Assembly: GCA_902535275.1 (NCBI GenBank)
Contig: CACASS010000002.1
Coordinates: forward strand, 1 to 54,767
DNA from: an uncultured Pelagibacteraceae bacterium
GTDB lineage: Bacteria > Pseudomonadota > Alphaproteobacteria > Pelagibacterales > Pelagibacteraceae
Reading direction: 5' to 3'
Length of the DNA: 54,767 nucleotides
Shown here: piece by piece, positions 30,896 to 39,538 of the stretch
How the letters are laid out: the number at the start of each line of letters is the position of its first letter
Position numbering within the stretch: position 1 is the first letter of the stretch
Translations under genes and position numbers: made by a program
The notes under the pieces: generated by a model
Seen by the model: only the letters and a program-made list of their open reading frames with translations
What the model was told of the DNA's origin: nothing
Databases searched by the model: none

Positions 30896-31888
30896 ATGGA
30901 TCAATTTTTAGAAAAGCTTAGAAATAATATAAATTTAAATTTTGATGAAAGCAAAGATGCATTTAAGATTTTAATGAATGGTGAAGCTAGTGATCAACAA
31001 ATTTACGATTTTTTAACTTTATTATCAGCTAAAGGTGAGGTTTCAGATGAAATAGCTGGAGGTGTATATATATTAAGAGATAAGTCAAAAAGAGTAAAAG
31101 CTGAAGATTGTATTGATACTTGTGGTACTGGTGGAGATGGAAAAGATACTCTTAATATTTCAACTGCATCAGCACTCCTATTAGCAAGCATGAATGTTAA
31201 AGTAGCAAAGCATGGAAATAAAGCAGTTTCGTCAAAATGTGGGTCGGCTGACGTTCTTGAAGCCTTGAAGATAAATATCAACTTGGAGCCAAATCAAATC
31301 GAAGAGCAAATTAAAAATAATAATTTTGGCTTTATGTTTGCTCCAAATTACCATTCTGCAATGAAATATGTTGGTCCGACGAGAAAAAAAATAGGAAAAA
31401 GGACTATTTTTAATATGATAGGTCCATTAAGCAGTCCAGCACTTGTTGAAAGACAGGTAATTGGTGTTTTTGATAATAAACTTCTAAAAATTTTTGCTAA
31501 TGCACTAAAAAATCTAGGTTTAAAATTTGCTTGGATTCTAAATAGTGAGGATGGTTTAGATGAAATATCACCTTACGCTAAAACTAATGTTGTGCAATTG
31601 AAAAATAATGAAATATCTGAGTTTATAATTGATCCAAATGAATTAAATGTAAATGCAGATAAATTTGAAAATTTAGTCGGAGATGATGCTAAATTTAATT
31701 CTGATAAAATTTTAAAAATATTTCAAGGTGAAGATAATGATTTTTCAAAAGCTGTATGTTTAAATGCTGCAGCAGGGTTAATGATATCTGAAAAATATGA
31801 TGATTTTAAGATTGCTTATAATTTTACTAGAGGTTTTATTAAGTCTGGCGCAGCATTCAAATTTTTAAAAAGTTTACAAAATGTCTGA
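30896..31888 (+). CDS. trpD: Anthranilate phosphoribosyltransferase
   Basis: DTCGTGGDGKDTLNIST, KHGNKAVSSKCGSADVLEAL, FNMIGPLSSPA. Confidence 0.97.
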   Translation: MDQFLEKLRNNINLNFDESKDAFKILMNGEASDQQIYDFLTLLSAKGEVSDEIAGGVYILRDKSKRVKAEDCIDTCGTGGDGKDTLNISTASALLLASMNVKVAKHGNKAVSSKCGSADVLEALKININLEPNQIEEQIKNNNFGFMFAPNYHSAMKYVGPTRKKIGKRTIFNMIGPLSSPALVERQVIGVFDNKLLKIFANALKNLGLKFAWILNSEDGLDEISPYAKTNVVQLKNNEISEFIIDPNELNVNADKFENLVGDDAKFNSDKILKIFQGEDNDFSKAVCLNAAAGLMISEKYDDFKIAYNFTRGFIKSGAAFKFLKSLQNV

Positions 31889-32672
31889 AAATATCCTTCA
31901 GAAAATAATCGATCAAAAGAAAACTAAAATTGAAAAATTAAAACTTAAAATTGATATAAACAGCTTACTACATGCAATTAGTGAGAAGGACGTTTTTTTT
32001 GATTTCAAAAAGAAAATACAAACGAAAATCTCAGAAAATAAAATATCCGTAATAGCTGAAATAAAAAAAGCAAGTCCGTCTGCAGGTATTTTGATAGATG
32101 ACTATGATCCGGTTAAAATTGCCAATATATATAATTCTAAGAATGTCACATGTTTGTCTGTATTAACCGAAGAAGATTTTTTTTTAGGAAATCTATCTCA
32201 TATTTCTGAAATTAAAAAAAAAATTGAATTACCCATTCTTTGTAAAGATTTTTTTGTTGATAAATTTCAAGTACCTTTAGCAAAAAGTTACGGTGCTGAT
32301 GCAGTCCTGATTATATTAGCAGGTATTTCTGAAAAAACTGCTGATGAGATTTACGAGGAAGCTTTAAAGCATAATATGAGTGTAATTGTTGAAGTTCATA
32401 CAATTAAAGAGGCAGAAAAATCAGTAAAATATCCGGATGCTTTAATTGGTATTAATAACCGAAACCTAAAAACTCTTAAAACTGAGATAAATACAACTTA
32501 TGATATATATGATGTTGTTTCAAATCACTCTTCCCCTCTAATTTCTGAGAGCGGTCTAAAAACAAAAGATGAATTGCTTGATATAAAAAACAGGACTTCA
32601 ATAAGCACTTTTTTAATTGGTGAATCACTTTTAAAAGATTTAGAAAATAATAATATTTTTTCCCTTTTATAG
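31881..32672 (+). CDS. trpC: Indole-3-glycerol phosphate synthase
   Basis: VIAEIKKASPSAGIL, LCKDFFVDKFQV, IGINNRNLKTL, ISESGLKT. Confidence 0.96.
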   Translation: MSENILQKIIDQKKTKIEKLKLKIDINSLLHAISEKDVFFDFKKKIQTKISENKISVIAEIKKASPSAGILIDDYDPVKIANIYNSKNVTCLSVLTEEDFFLGNLSHISEIKKKIELPILCKDFFVDKFQVPLAKSYGADAVLIILAGISEKTADEIYEEALKHNMSVIVEVHTIKEAEKSVKYPDALIGINNRNLKTLKTEINTTYDIYDVVSNHSSPLISESGLKTKDELLDIKNRTSISTFLIGESLLKDLENNNIFSLL

Positions 32673-32727
32673 AAATTTTTCAACATTTATAATGCTTTTT
32701 AGCTGTTGTATAAATTGAGGAACTTTT

Positions 32728-32758
32728 ATAGAACATCAATGTACTTAATTTGTTCTAT
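32728..32758. promoter_or_regulatory. Candidate LexA autoregulatory operator overlapping the lexA start codon
   Basis: Inverted repeat ATAGAACA (32728-32735) / TGTTCTAT (32751-32758) containing GTAC-N7-GTTC (32741-32755), one base from the alphaproteobacterial GTTC-N7-GTTC LexA box. Confidence 0.5.
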
Positions 32759-33440
32759 GTTAACTAAAAAACAAAAAAACCTGCTTCTCTTTATCAACAA
32801 AAAGTTGAGATCTACAGGTGTGTCCCCTTCATACGAGGAAATGAAAGAATCCTTAAATTTAAAATCTAAATCTGGGATTCACAGACTTATTAGTGCATTA
32901 GAAGAAAGAGGTTTTATAAAAAGATTAGCCCACAAAGCGAGAGCATTAGAGGTAATTAAGTTACCTGAAACTGCATCTGCAAACGATATTTATAACAGCT
33001 TTTCTCCAAGCGTTATTAAGGGAGGATTAGATGAGGAAAATTTAAATAATTCTGACGATACAGAAATCCCTGTTCTTGGAAAAATTGCTGCAGGAACACC
33101 AGTCGAAGCTATACAGAATGAAGTTTCAAGAATTCCGCTGCCAGCAAATATTGAAAAAAATGGAGAATTTTTTGGTTTAAAGGTTCAAGGGGACTCTATG
33201 ATTGAAGCTGGAATTAATGATGGTGATACTGTTATTGTTAAAAAAGCAGATACAGCAGATAATGGAAAAATCGTAGTAGCTTTAATTGATGATCATGAGG
33301 CTATGTTAAAAAGAATTAGAAGAAAAGGCAAGACCGTTGCATTAGAAAGTGCAAATAGAAATTACGAAACAAAAATTTTTGGCCCAGATAGGGTGAAGGT
33401 TCAAGGAATTCTTGTATCTTTATATAGAAACTTTCAGTAA
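32757..33440 (+). CDS. lexA: LexA repressor
   Basis: MLTKKQKNLLLFINKKLRSTGVSPSYEEMKE wHTH, Ala-Gly cleavage site KIAAGTPVEA, catalytic VQGDSMIEAGI. ORF track starts at 32706 (TTG); ATG at 32757 fits LexA N-termini. Confidence 0.94.
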   Translation: MLTKKQKNLLLFINKKLRSTGVSPSYEEMKESLNLKSKSGIHRLISALEERGFIKRLAHKARALEVIKLPETASANDIYNSFSPSVIKGGLDEENLNNSDDTEIPVLGKIAAGTPVEAIQNEVSRIPLPANIEKNGEFFGLKVQGDSMIEAGINDGDTVIVKKADTADNGKIVVALIDDHEAMLKRIRRKGKTVALESANRNYETKIFGPDRVKVQGILVSLYRNFQ

Positions 33441-33459
33441 AATAGTCTAAATAAATTTC

Positions 33460-34854
33460 ATGAAAAAAGTAGCAACTAGATTTGCTCCTTCCCCTACCGG
33501 TCCTCTTCATATTGGTGGGGTAAGAACAGCTCTATTTAATTGGTTATATTCAAAAAATAAATTGGGTAAATTTTATTTAAGGATAGAGGATACTGATAAA
33601 GAAAGATCTAAAGAAGAACATAAATTTCAAATAATTAATTCTCTAAAATGGATGGGAATAGAATATGACGGCGAAGAGTATATTCAATCAAAAAAAATTG
33701 ATGAACACGTAACTATTGCTAAAAGGTTATTAGAAAGCAGAAAAGCATATAAATGCTACTGTAGTACGGAGGAAATAGAAGAACAAAAGAAAAGAGCTAA
33801 ACAAAAAAAAATTCCTTATGTTTATAATCGAAAATGGAGAGATATTTCTGAAGATCAAGCCCCAAAGGATATAAAACCAGTTATAAGATTTAAAAGTAAA
33901 ATAGAAGGCACTTCTATATTAAAAGACATAGTTCAAGGAAACATAGAGATTGAAAATAATACTATTGAGGATTTTGTGATTTTAAGAAATGATGAAACAC
34001 CAACTTACAATTTATCTGCATCAGTCGATGATTATAATATGGAAATGACTCATATTATTAGGGGAGATGATCATAAAATAAATACATTTAAACAAATACA
34101 GATATATGAGGCGCTAGGATGGGATATTCCACAATTTGCTCATATACCTTTAATTCATACAATAGATGGCAAGAAGCTATCAAAAAGAGATAATGCGTCA
34201 ACATTAGAAGATTACTCTAAAATTGGAATTTTGCCTGAGTCACTTAGAAATTACCTTCTAAGGTTAGGATGGTCCTATAAAGATAAAGAAATTTTTAACT
34301 TAGATGAAAGTATAAAACTTTTTAATCTAGAAGGAATAGGTAAATCACCTTCAAAACTAGATATGAGTAGAATTCTTTCAATGAATGAATATTACATTAA
34401 AAATAGTGAAGAAAATATTTTGTACGAAAAGTTAAAAGAATATTGTGAGATGTATAAAGAAAAAATTAATGAAGAAAAAGAAAATACAATAAAGAGCTCC
34501 TTAACATTTCTAAAAAATAAAGCAAAAACGCTTGAAGACATATTTAACAATTCTAAATACATATTAAATGATAAAGTAATTTTTAATGACAAAGATAAAG
34601 AGCTGATAAACGATGAAGCAAAAAAAATTATATATTTATTTAAAGAGAAGATTTCAAAATTAGAAGTATTTGATAGAGAAAATTTAGAACAAATAATAAA
34701 TGGGTTAATAAAATCAAATAAAACAAACTTCAAGGGTGTTGGGCAGCCATTACGAATAATGTTGACTGGATCAAAATTTGGTCCTGGAATATATGACATA
34801 ATATTATCTCTAGGAAAAAACGAGGTAATAAAAAGATTAGGAAATATAAGATAA
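33460..34854 (+). CDS. gltX: Glutamyl-tRNA synthetase
   Basis: RFAPSPTGPLHIGGVRTALFNWL (HIGH), DGKKLSKRDNAST (KMSKS equivalent). Confidence 0.97.
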   Translation: MKKVATRFAPSPTGPLHIGGVRTALFNWLYSKNKLGKFYLRIEDTDKERSKEEHKFQIINSLKWMGIEYDGEEYIQSKKIDEHVTIAKRLLESRKAYKCYCSTEEIEEQKKRAKQKKIPYVYNRKWRDISEDQAPKDIKPVIRFKSKIEGTSILKDIVQGNIEIENNTIEDFVILRNDETPTYNLSASVDDYNMEMTHIIRGDDHKINTFKQIQIYEALGWDIPQFAHIPLIHTIDGKKLSKRDNASTLEDYSKIGILPESLRNYLLRLGWSYKDKEIFNLDESIKLFNLEGIGKSPSKLDMSRILSMNEYYIKNSEENILYEKLKEYCEMYKEKINEEKENTIKSSLTFLKNKAKTLEDIFNNSKYILNDKVIFNDKDKELINDEAKKIIYLFKEKISKLEVFDRENLEQIINGLIKSNKTNFKGVGQPLRIMLTGSKFGPGIYDIILSLGKNEVIKRLGNIR

Positions 34855-35967
34855 AATAATATTTGATGCTTCTTCAGTTGAAGAGCTGGGAGAAGTCAAA
34901 GTTTCAAGAGTTTTTTTTATTTCTTCTTTTTGTTTGGCTATTAAATTTGGTTTTTTTAAAAAATAATAAACACTTTTAAATATTTCTTCAGCATTACATT
35001 CTGATTGTATTAATTCCGGAATAACTTCTCTATTATTTATAATGTTAATCATATTAACAAATTTTATATTTAATAAAAGTTTTGCTAAATAAAAATTAAT
35101 AAAATTCATCTTATAGATAATTATTGATGGAACATTCATTTTGCAAACTTCTAACGAAACCGTTCCGGATTTTACTACCGCAAAAATTGATTTCTTTAAA
35201 ACTGCTGTTTTAATTTTATCATCATTAATAATTTCAAGGTTTTTTACACGTTCTTTTGAAATATAATCCAATAGATGTTTTTTATTTTTATCAGTTGCAT
35301 GAAATATGAAATTATAATTCGGATCCTTTGTATTCATTTTTTTAATAAAATTAATAAGAATTGGCATATGATGGTTAATCTCAGATGTTCTGCTTCCAGG
35401 AAAAATTGATATGATATTTTTTTTATCTAAAAATTGGTCTATTTGGATATTTTCATCAATTTTTTTATCCAACAAAGGGTGACCTACAAATGTATTAATT
35501 AGTTTTTCTTTATCAAAATATTCTTTCTCAAACTTAAAAAGTAATAAAATATGGTCTAAAAATTTCTTCATTTTCTTAACTCTACCCTCTCTCCATGCCC
35601 AAACTTTAGGAGCGATAAAATGAATTATTTTTATTTTTGGATTTTTTCCTTTTACTAGCTTTGCTACTCTTAGCGTAAAATCTGGACTATCAACACTAAA
35701 TAGAATATCTGGATTAAATTTCAAGATTTCATTAACAGCTTCACTAATTTTACGTTTTATTTTAAAAAAGTTTAATAATATGTCAGTAAAAGCTATATAT
35801 GTTATCTCTTTTTGGTCATAAATTGTTTTTATATTTAACTTTTCTAAGTTTGTTCCACCAACGCATAAAAATTCTAAATCGGATCTTTTTGTTTTTAATT
35901 GTGATATTACCTCTGACGCAAGTTTATCTCCCGAAGGTTCACCTGTAAGGATAAAAATTTTTTTCAT
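34837..35967 (-). CDS. lpxB: Lipid-A-disaccharide synthase
   Basis: ILTGEPSGDKLASEVI, DSPDFTLRVAK, APKVWAWREGRVKKMKKFLDHILLLFKFE, FVGHPLLD, FPGSRTSEI. Confidence 0.96.
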   Translation of the reverse strand: MKKIFILTGEPSGDKLASEVISQLKTKRSDLEFLCVGGTNLEKLNIKTIYDQKEITYIAFTDILLNFFKIKRKISEAVNEILKFNPDILFSVDSPDFTLRVAKLVKGKNPKIKIIHFIAPKVWAWREGRVKKMKKFLDHILLLFKFEKEYFDKEKLINTFVGHPLLDKKIDENIQIDQFLDKKNIISIFPGSRTSEINHHMPILINFIKKMNTKDPNYNFIFHATDKNKKHLLDYISKERVKNLEIINDDKIKTAVLKKSIFAVVKSGTVSLEVCKMNVPSIIIYKMNFINFYLAKLLLNIKFVNMINIINNREVIPELIQSECNAEEIFKSVYYFLKKPNLIAKQKEEIKKTLETLTSPSSSTEEASNIILSYIS

Positions 35968-36755
35968 AGAGCAATGAGAAAGAGTTTATTTTTATTGGCA
36001 TATTTAATAGAGACTTCTTTATTTAATATAATATTTTGATTTGATTTAACAACAATTCCCTTCATTCCAGCTTTGTTACAATCTTTAAATGTATCTATTC
36101 CTATTGTAGGTAAGTCTACCCTTAAATCTTGATTTGCTTTAGGCAGCTTTATTAAAATACCTTTTTTTATTTTGGATTTAGGTATTGATTTTATCATTAC
36201 TCTTGTACCTTTTCTTGTTTCTCTAGAAATGACTCTATTGTCTCTTATAATTACTGCTTGTGTATGATTATACGAATTAATTTTTTTTAATATTTTGATT
36301 CCTTTTGTTATTTCTTCTTTTTCAAGCAAAGTTGGTTTAATTTTAGTATAAATTCCTTTCTTTAAAGTTAATTCAGGGTTGAAAGTATTCAATTTAATTA
36401 CTTTAATTTTATTCTCTGACAAAATTTTTATTAGAACTTTTAATATTGCTGCGTCACCTTTTTTTGATGCTTTTACTATTCTTGGAATGTAAAATAATCC
36501 CTTTAAGTCTAGTTTAAGTTTTGATATTTTAGGTTTAATTATATTTCCAGCAAATATAACTTTATTGCATTTTTTTGATTTAATAAGTTTTAGAATCTCG
36601 CCAAATTTGCCTATGTTTATAAAAAAACTATTCTTGTTTTTTTTAAATTTGTTGTTTTTTGTAAGATCAATAATGAAATATTTTATCTTTTTTCTCTCTA
36701 TTTTTTTGATAATTTCATTCGGTAAATCTTTTTCTCCTAAAAAAAGTCCTATCAT
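35964..36755 (-). CDS. lpxI: UDP-2,3-diacylglucosamine diphosphatase LpxI
   Basis: GDAAILKVLI, LPKANQDLRVDLPTIGIDT; between lpxA and lpxB. Confidence 0.9.
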   Translation of the reverse strand: MIGLFLGEKDLPNEIIKKIERKKIKYFIIDLTKNNKFKKNKNSFFINIGKFGEILKLIKSKKCNKVIFAGNIIKPKISKLKLDLKGLFYIPRIVKASKKGDAAILKVLIKILSENKIKVIKLNTFNPELTLKKGIYTKIKPTLLEKEEITKGIKILKKINSYNHTQAVIIRDNRVISRETRKGTRVMIKSIPKSKIKKGILIKLPKANQDLRVDLPTIGIDTFKDCNKAGMKGIVVKSNQNIILNKEVSIKYANKNKLFLIAL

Positions 36756-37537
36756 TATTTATTAGGTGGAAGTGATATTGGTCTTTTTTTGTCTGTATTT
36801 ATAAAATTAAGTATTTTTTTTACAAATTCGTTGTTTTTGAGATCATTATTAAGTTGTTCTATATTTTCTCTAAAACTTTGAGTTTTAAATATTATTTCAT
36901 AAGCTAATTGTATTTTTTTTATATTTTCATTTGAAACCTTAGATCTTCTTAATCCAATAAGATTTAACCCCATTAGATTATTTCTGTTACCCATTGATAA
37001 ACCAAATGGGATGACATCACTCAATACACCGGTCATTCCTCCAATCATAACAGACTCACCTATTCTAGAAAATTGATGTATCGCACAGCTTCCACCAACT
37101 ATTGCGTTATTTTGAATGGTAACATGCCCACCCACTTGAACGTTGTTAGCTAAAACAATATTGTTCGATATCATACAATCATGTGCTACATGACAATAAA
37201 CCATTAATAAATTATTATCCCCTATTCTGGTTATTCCCCCACCCTGTTCTGTTCCAGGATTTATATTAACATACTCTCTAAACTTATTGTTATTACCAAT
37301 AACTAATAAATTTTTTTCTCCTTTATATTTAAGATCTTGTGGAGGAGTTCCGATAGATGAAAATGGATATATTTGGTTATTCTTTCCTATCTTTGTATTA
37401 CCAACTATATTTACATGCGAGTGGATAACTGTGTTAGTCCCTATTTCAACATCTGGACCTATGATGCAATAAGGTCCTATCTCAACATTATTTGAAATTT
37501 TTGCTTTTGAATCAACTATTGCAGTTTTATGGATCAC
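36755..37537 (-). CDS. lpxA: UDP-N-acetylglucosamine acyltransferase
   Basis: IHKTAIVDSKAKISNNVEIGPYCIIGPDVEIG hexapeptide repeats, REYVNINPGTEQGGGIT. Confidence 0.96.
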   Translation of the reverse strand: MIHKTAIVDSKAKISNNVEIGPYCIIGPDVEIGTNTVIHSHVNIVGNTKIGKNNQIYPFSSIGTPPQDLKYKGEKNLLVIGNNNKFREYVNINPGTEQGGGITRIGDNNLLMVYCHVAHDCMISNNIVLANNVQVGGHVTIQNNAIVGGSCAIHQFSRIGESVMIGGMTGVLSDVIPFGLSMGNRNNLMGLNLIGLRRSKVSNENIKKIQLAYEIIFKTQSFRENIEQLNNDLKNNEFVKKILNFINTDKKRPISLPPNK

Positions 37538-37592
37538 ACATAATTGATAACAAATTTATGATTTATTTCTTATCAACTATTACTACTGATTA

Positions 37593-38039
37593 TTACTTTC
37601 TATCTACAATTGTTGCTGACCATTGTGCATCTGCCATTTTTTTATCATCTACAAATGCTGTTCCTTTGTATTTCCAAACGCGTCCATGTGATCTAATTGC
37701 TTCAATATTAAGCTCTAAAACACAATCAGGAATAACTGGGTTTCTGAATCTCGCTTTTTCAATTGTCATCAAAAAAACTAACTTATTATCATAGGTAGCT
37801 TTATCCAATCCATTTGCTGTCAAAGCGGCTGCGGCCTGACCGAAAGCCTCAACTATCAAAACTCCTGGCATTACTGGTTCTCCAGGGAAATGACCATTTA
37901 CAAAAAAACTGTCTTTTTTTACATTGACTATTGCTGTTGCAGAAAATAGTTTTTTAATATTTTTAAGCTCGTCTATTAAAAGCATAGGCTCTCTATGAGG
38001 CAAAAGTTCTTTTATTTGTTCTTTATTTAGATTACTCAT
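37593..38039 (-). CDS. fabZ: 3-hydroxyacyl-ACP dehydratase
   Basis: LLPHREPMLLIDEL...VNGHFPGEPVMPGVLIVEAFGQAAA. Confidence 0.97.
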   Translation of the reverse strand: MSNLNKEQIKELLPHREPMLLIDELKNIKKLFSATAIVNVKKDSFFVNGHFPGEPVMPGVLIVEAFGQAAAALTANGLDKATYDNKLVFLMTIEKARFRNPVIPDCVLELNIEAIRSHGRVWKYKGTAFVDDKKMADAQWSATIVDRK

Positions 38040-38043
38040 TTAA

Positions 38044-39012
38044 TTAATTTTCTTTAAGAAAACTTCTTATATTTTTTGCAGGATATCCCATCACCTTAGA
38101 ATTTGAAGGTATATTTTTAATAACTCCACTACCTCCACCAATTTGAACATTATCTCCTATATTTAAGTGTCCTGATATTCCTGCTTGTCCACCTATCATT
38201 ACTTTATTTCCTATTATTGAACTACCGGCAAAACCAACTTGAGCAGTAATTATACAATTTTTTCCAATTTTTACATTATGTGCAATATGTACTTGGTTGT
38301 CTAAAAAAGTACCATCTCCTATCACTGTATTAGATAATGAACCCCTATCAATTGTATTATTACAACCAATTTCAACATTATCGCCGATTATAACACATCC
38401 AATATGGGGGTACCTTTTATTTTTATTTGCAGGATAAAAACCAAATCCTTTTTTACCAAGTATTGCGCCGTCCAAAATATTAGTATTGTTTCCAATAATA
38501 GTATTTTTAATTATCACATTACTGCCTATATTACAGTTATCTCCTATTATCACATTACTCTCTATGATGGTGTTATGTCCTATAGAACAATTTTTACCTA
38601 TTTTAACATTAGTTCCAAGCAATACGTTTTGACCAAGATTTATATTTTTAAATTTATCTTTATTAATTGTTTTAACACTTAAATCAAAATTATCATCTAA
38701 TGCTGATGGGTAGAATAGAGATGTGACAGAACCAATGGATAATAAAATATTTTTAACTTCAATTACATTAATATTTTTAGGGACATAAAATTTTAATTTC
38801 TCATTTGTAATAACTAGTTTTGATTTAGTTTTATTTAATGAATCTAAATATTTTTTTGAGTGAAAAAAAGATATATCTTTTTCTTTTGCAAAATCTAATT
38901 CTTTGATATCATTAATTTTAATATTTTTTTTTCTTTTGTTTTTTAAATTTAATAAATTTAAAATATCATTTATTTTAATATTATTTTTTTTTTCGAAAAA
39001 AATATTATTCAT
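38044..39012 (-). CDS. lpxD: UDP-3-O-(3-hydroxyacyl)glucosamine N-acyltransferase
   Basis: Hexapeptide repeats, GFGFYPANKNKRYPHIGCVIIGDNVEIGCNNTIDRGSL, HNVKIGKNC. Confidence 0.95.
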   Translation of the reverse strand: MNNIFFEKKNNIKINDILNLLNLKNKRKKNIKINDIKELDFAKEKDISFFHSKKYLDSLNKTKSKLVITNEKLKFYVPKNINVIEVKNILLSIGSVTSLFYPSALDDNFDLSVKTINKDKFKNINLGQNVLLGTNVKIGKNCSIGHNTIIESNVIIGDNCNIGSNVIIKNTIIGNNTNILDGAILGKKGFGFYPANKNKRYPHIGCVIIGDNVEIGCNNTIDRGSLSNTVIGDGTFLDNQVHIAHNVKIGKNCIITAQVGFAGSSIIGNKVMIGGQAGISGHLNIGDNVQIGGGSGVIKNIPSNSKVMGYPAKNIRSFLKEN

Positions 39013-39538
39013 TCTGTAAATCTAATTTTTCAGACGTATCATTCAATTTTTTTAATATCTGATCAGTTATATCCAAATTTTTTCTTCCAACAATAATATT
39101 TTTTTTAGGTATTACTAATGAAATTGCATTTTCTTCAACATATTTAGTAATTATAGGATTTAATATTTTTAGTATTTTTTTTGTATTTTCAATCTTTATT
39201 TTATTTAACTCTTCTTTTGAAGCATTCTTATCTGCTCTATACTTATTTACTTCTCTAGAAAGATTACTTAGTTTTTTTTTAAATTCATTCTCATTAAGAA
39301 TATTTTGCTGTGCTATTAATGTTTTTTCCCTTTTTATTAAGTCCTTTTCAATATTTTCATAAACTAATGAATCTTTTTTACTAAGATTATCAATATATAA
39401 GTTTAGAGACTTTCCAACAGAGGAAGAATTTAATATATAATTAATATCTATATATGCAATTTCAGCTTTTGCATGTGAAGAAAAAAAAATAAGGAATATT
39501 AAATATGATATTTTTTTCATGTTAAAACGAAGTTCCAA
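39005..39538 (-). CDS. skp: OmpH/Skp-family periplasmic chaperone
   Basis: Signal peptide, IAYIDINYILNSSSVGKSL, long charged helix; between bamA and lpxD. Confidence 0.85.
   Translation of the reverse strand: MELRFNMKKISYLIFLIFFSSHAKAEIAYIDINYILNSSSVGKSLNLYIDNLSKKDSLVYENIEKDLIKREKTLIAQQNILNENEFKKKLSNLSREVNKYRADKNASKEELNKIKIENTKKILKILNPIITKYVEENAISLVIPKKNIIVGRKNLDITDQILKKLNDTSEKLDLQNE

Noticed and set aside
34392-34799. 135-aa minus-strand ORF antisense to gltX
   Set aside because: Fully within gltX; hydrophobic low-complexity translation consistent with antisense of Lys/Glu/Asn-rich coding.
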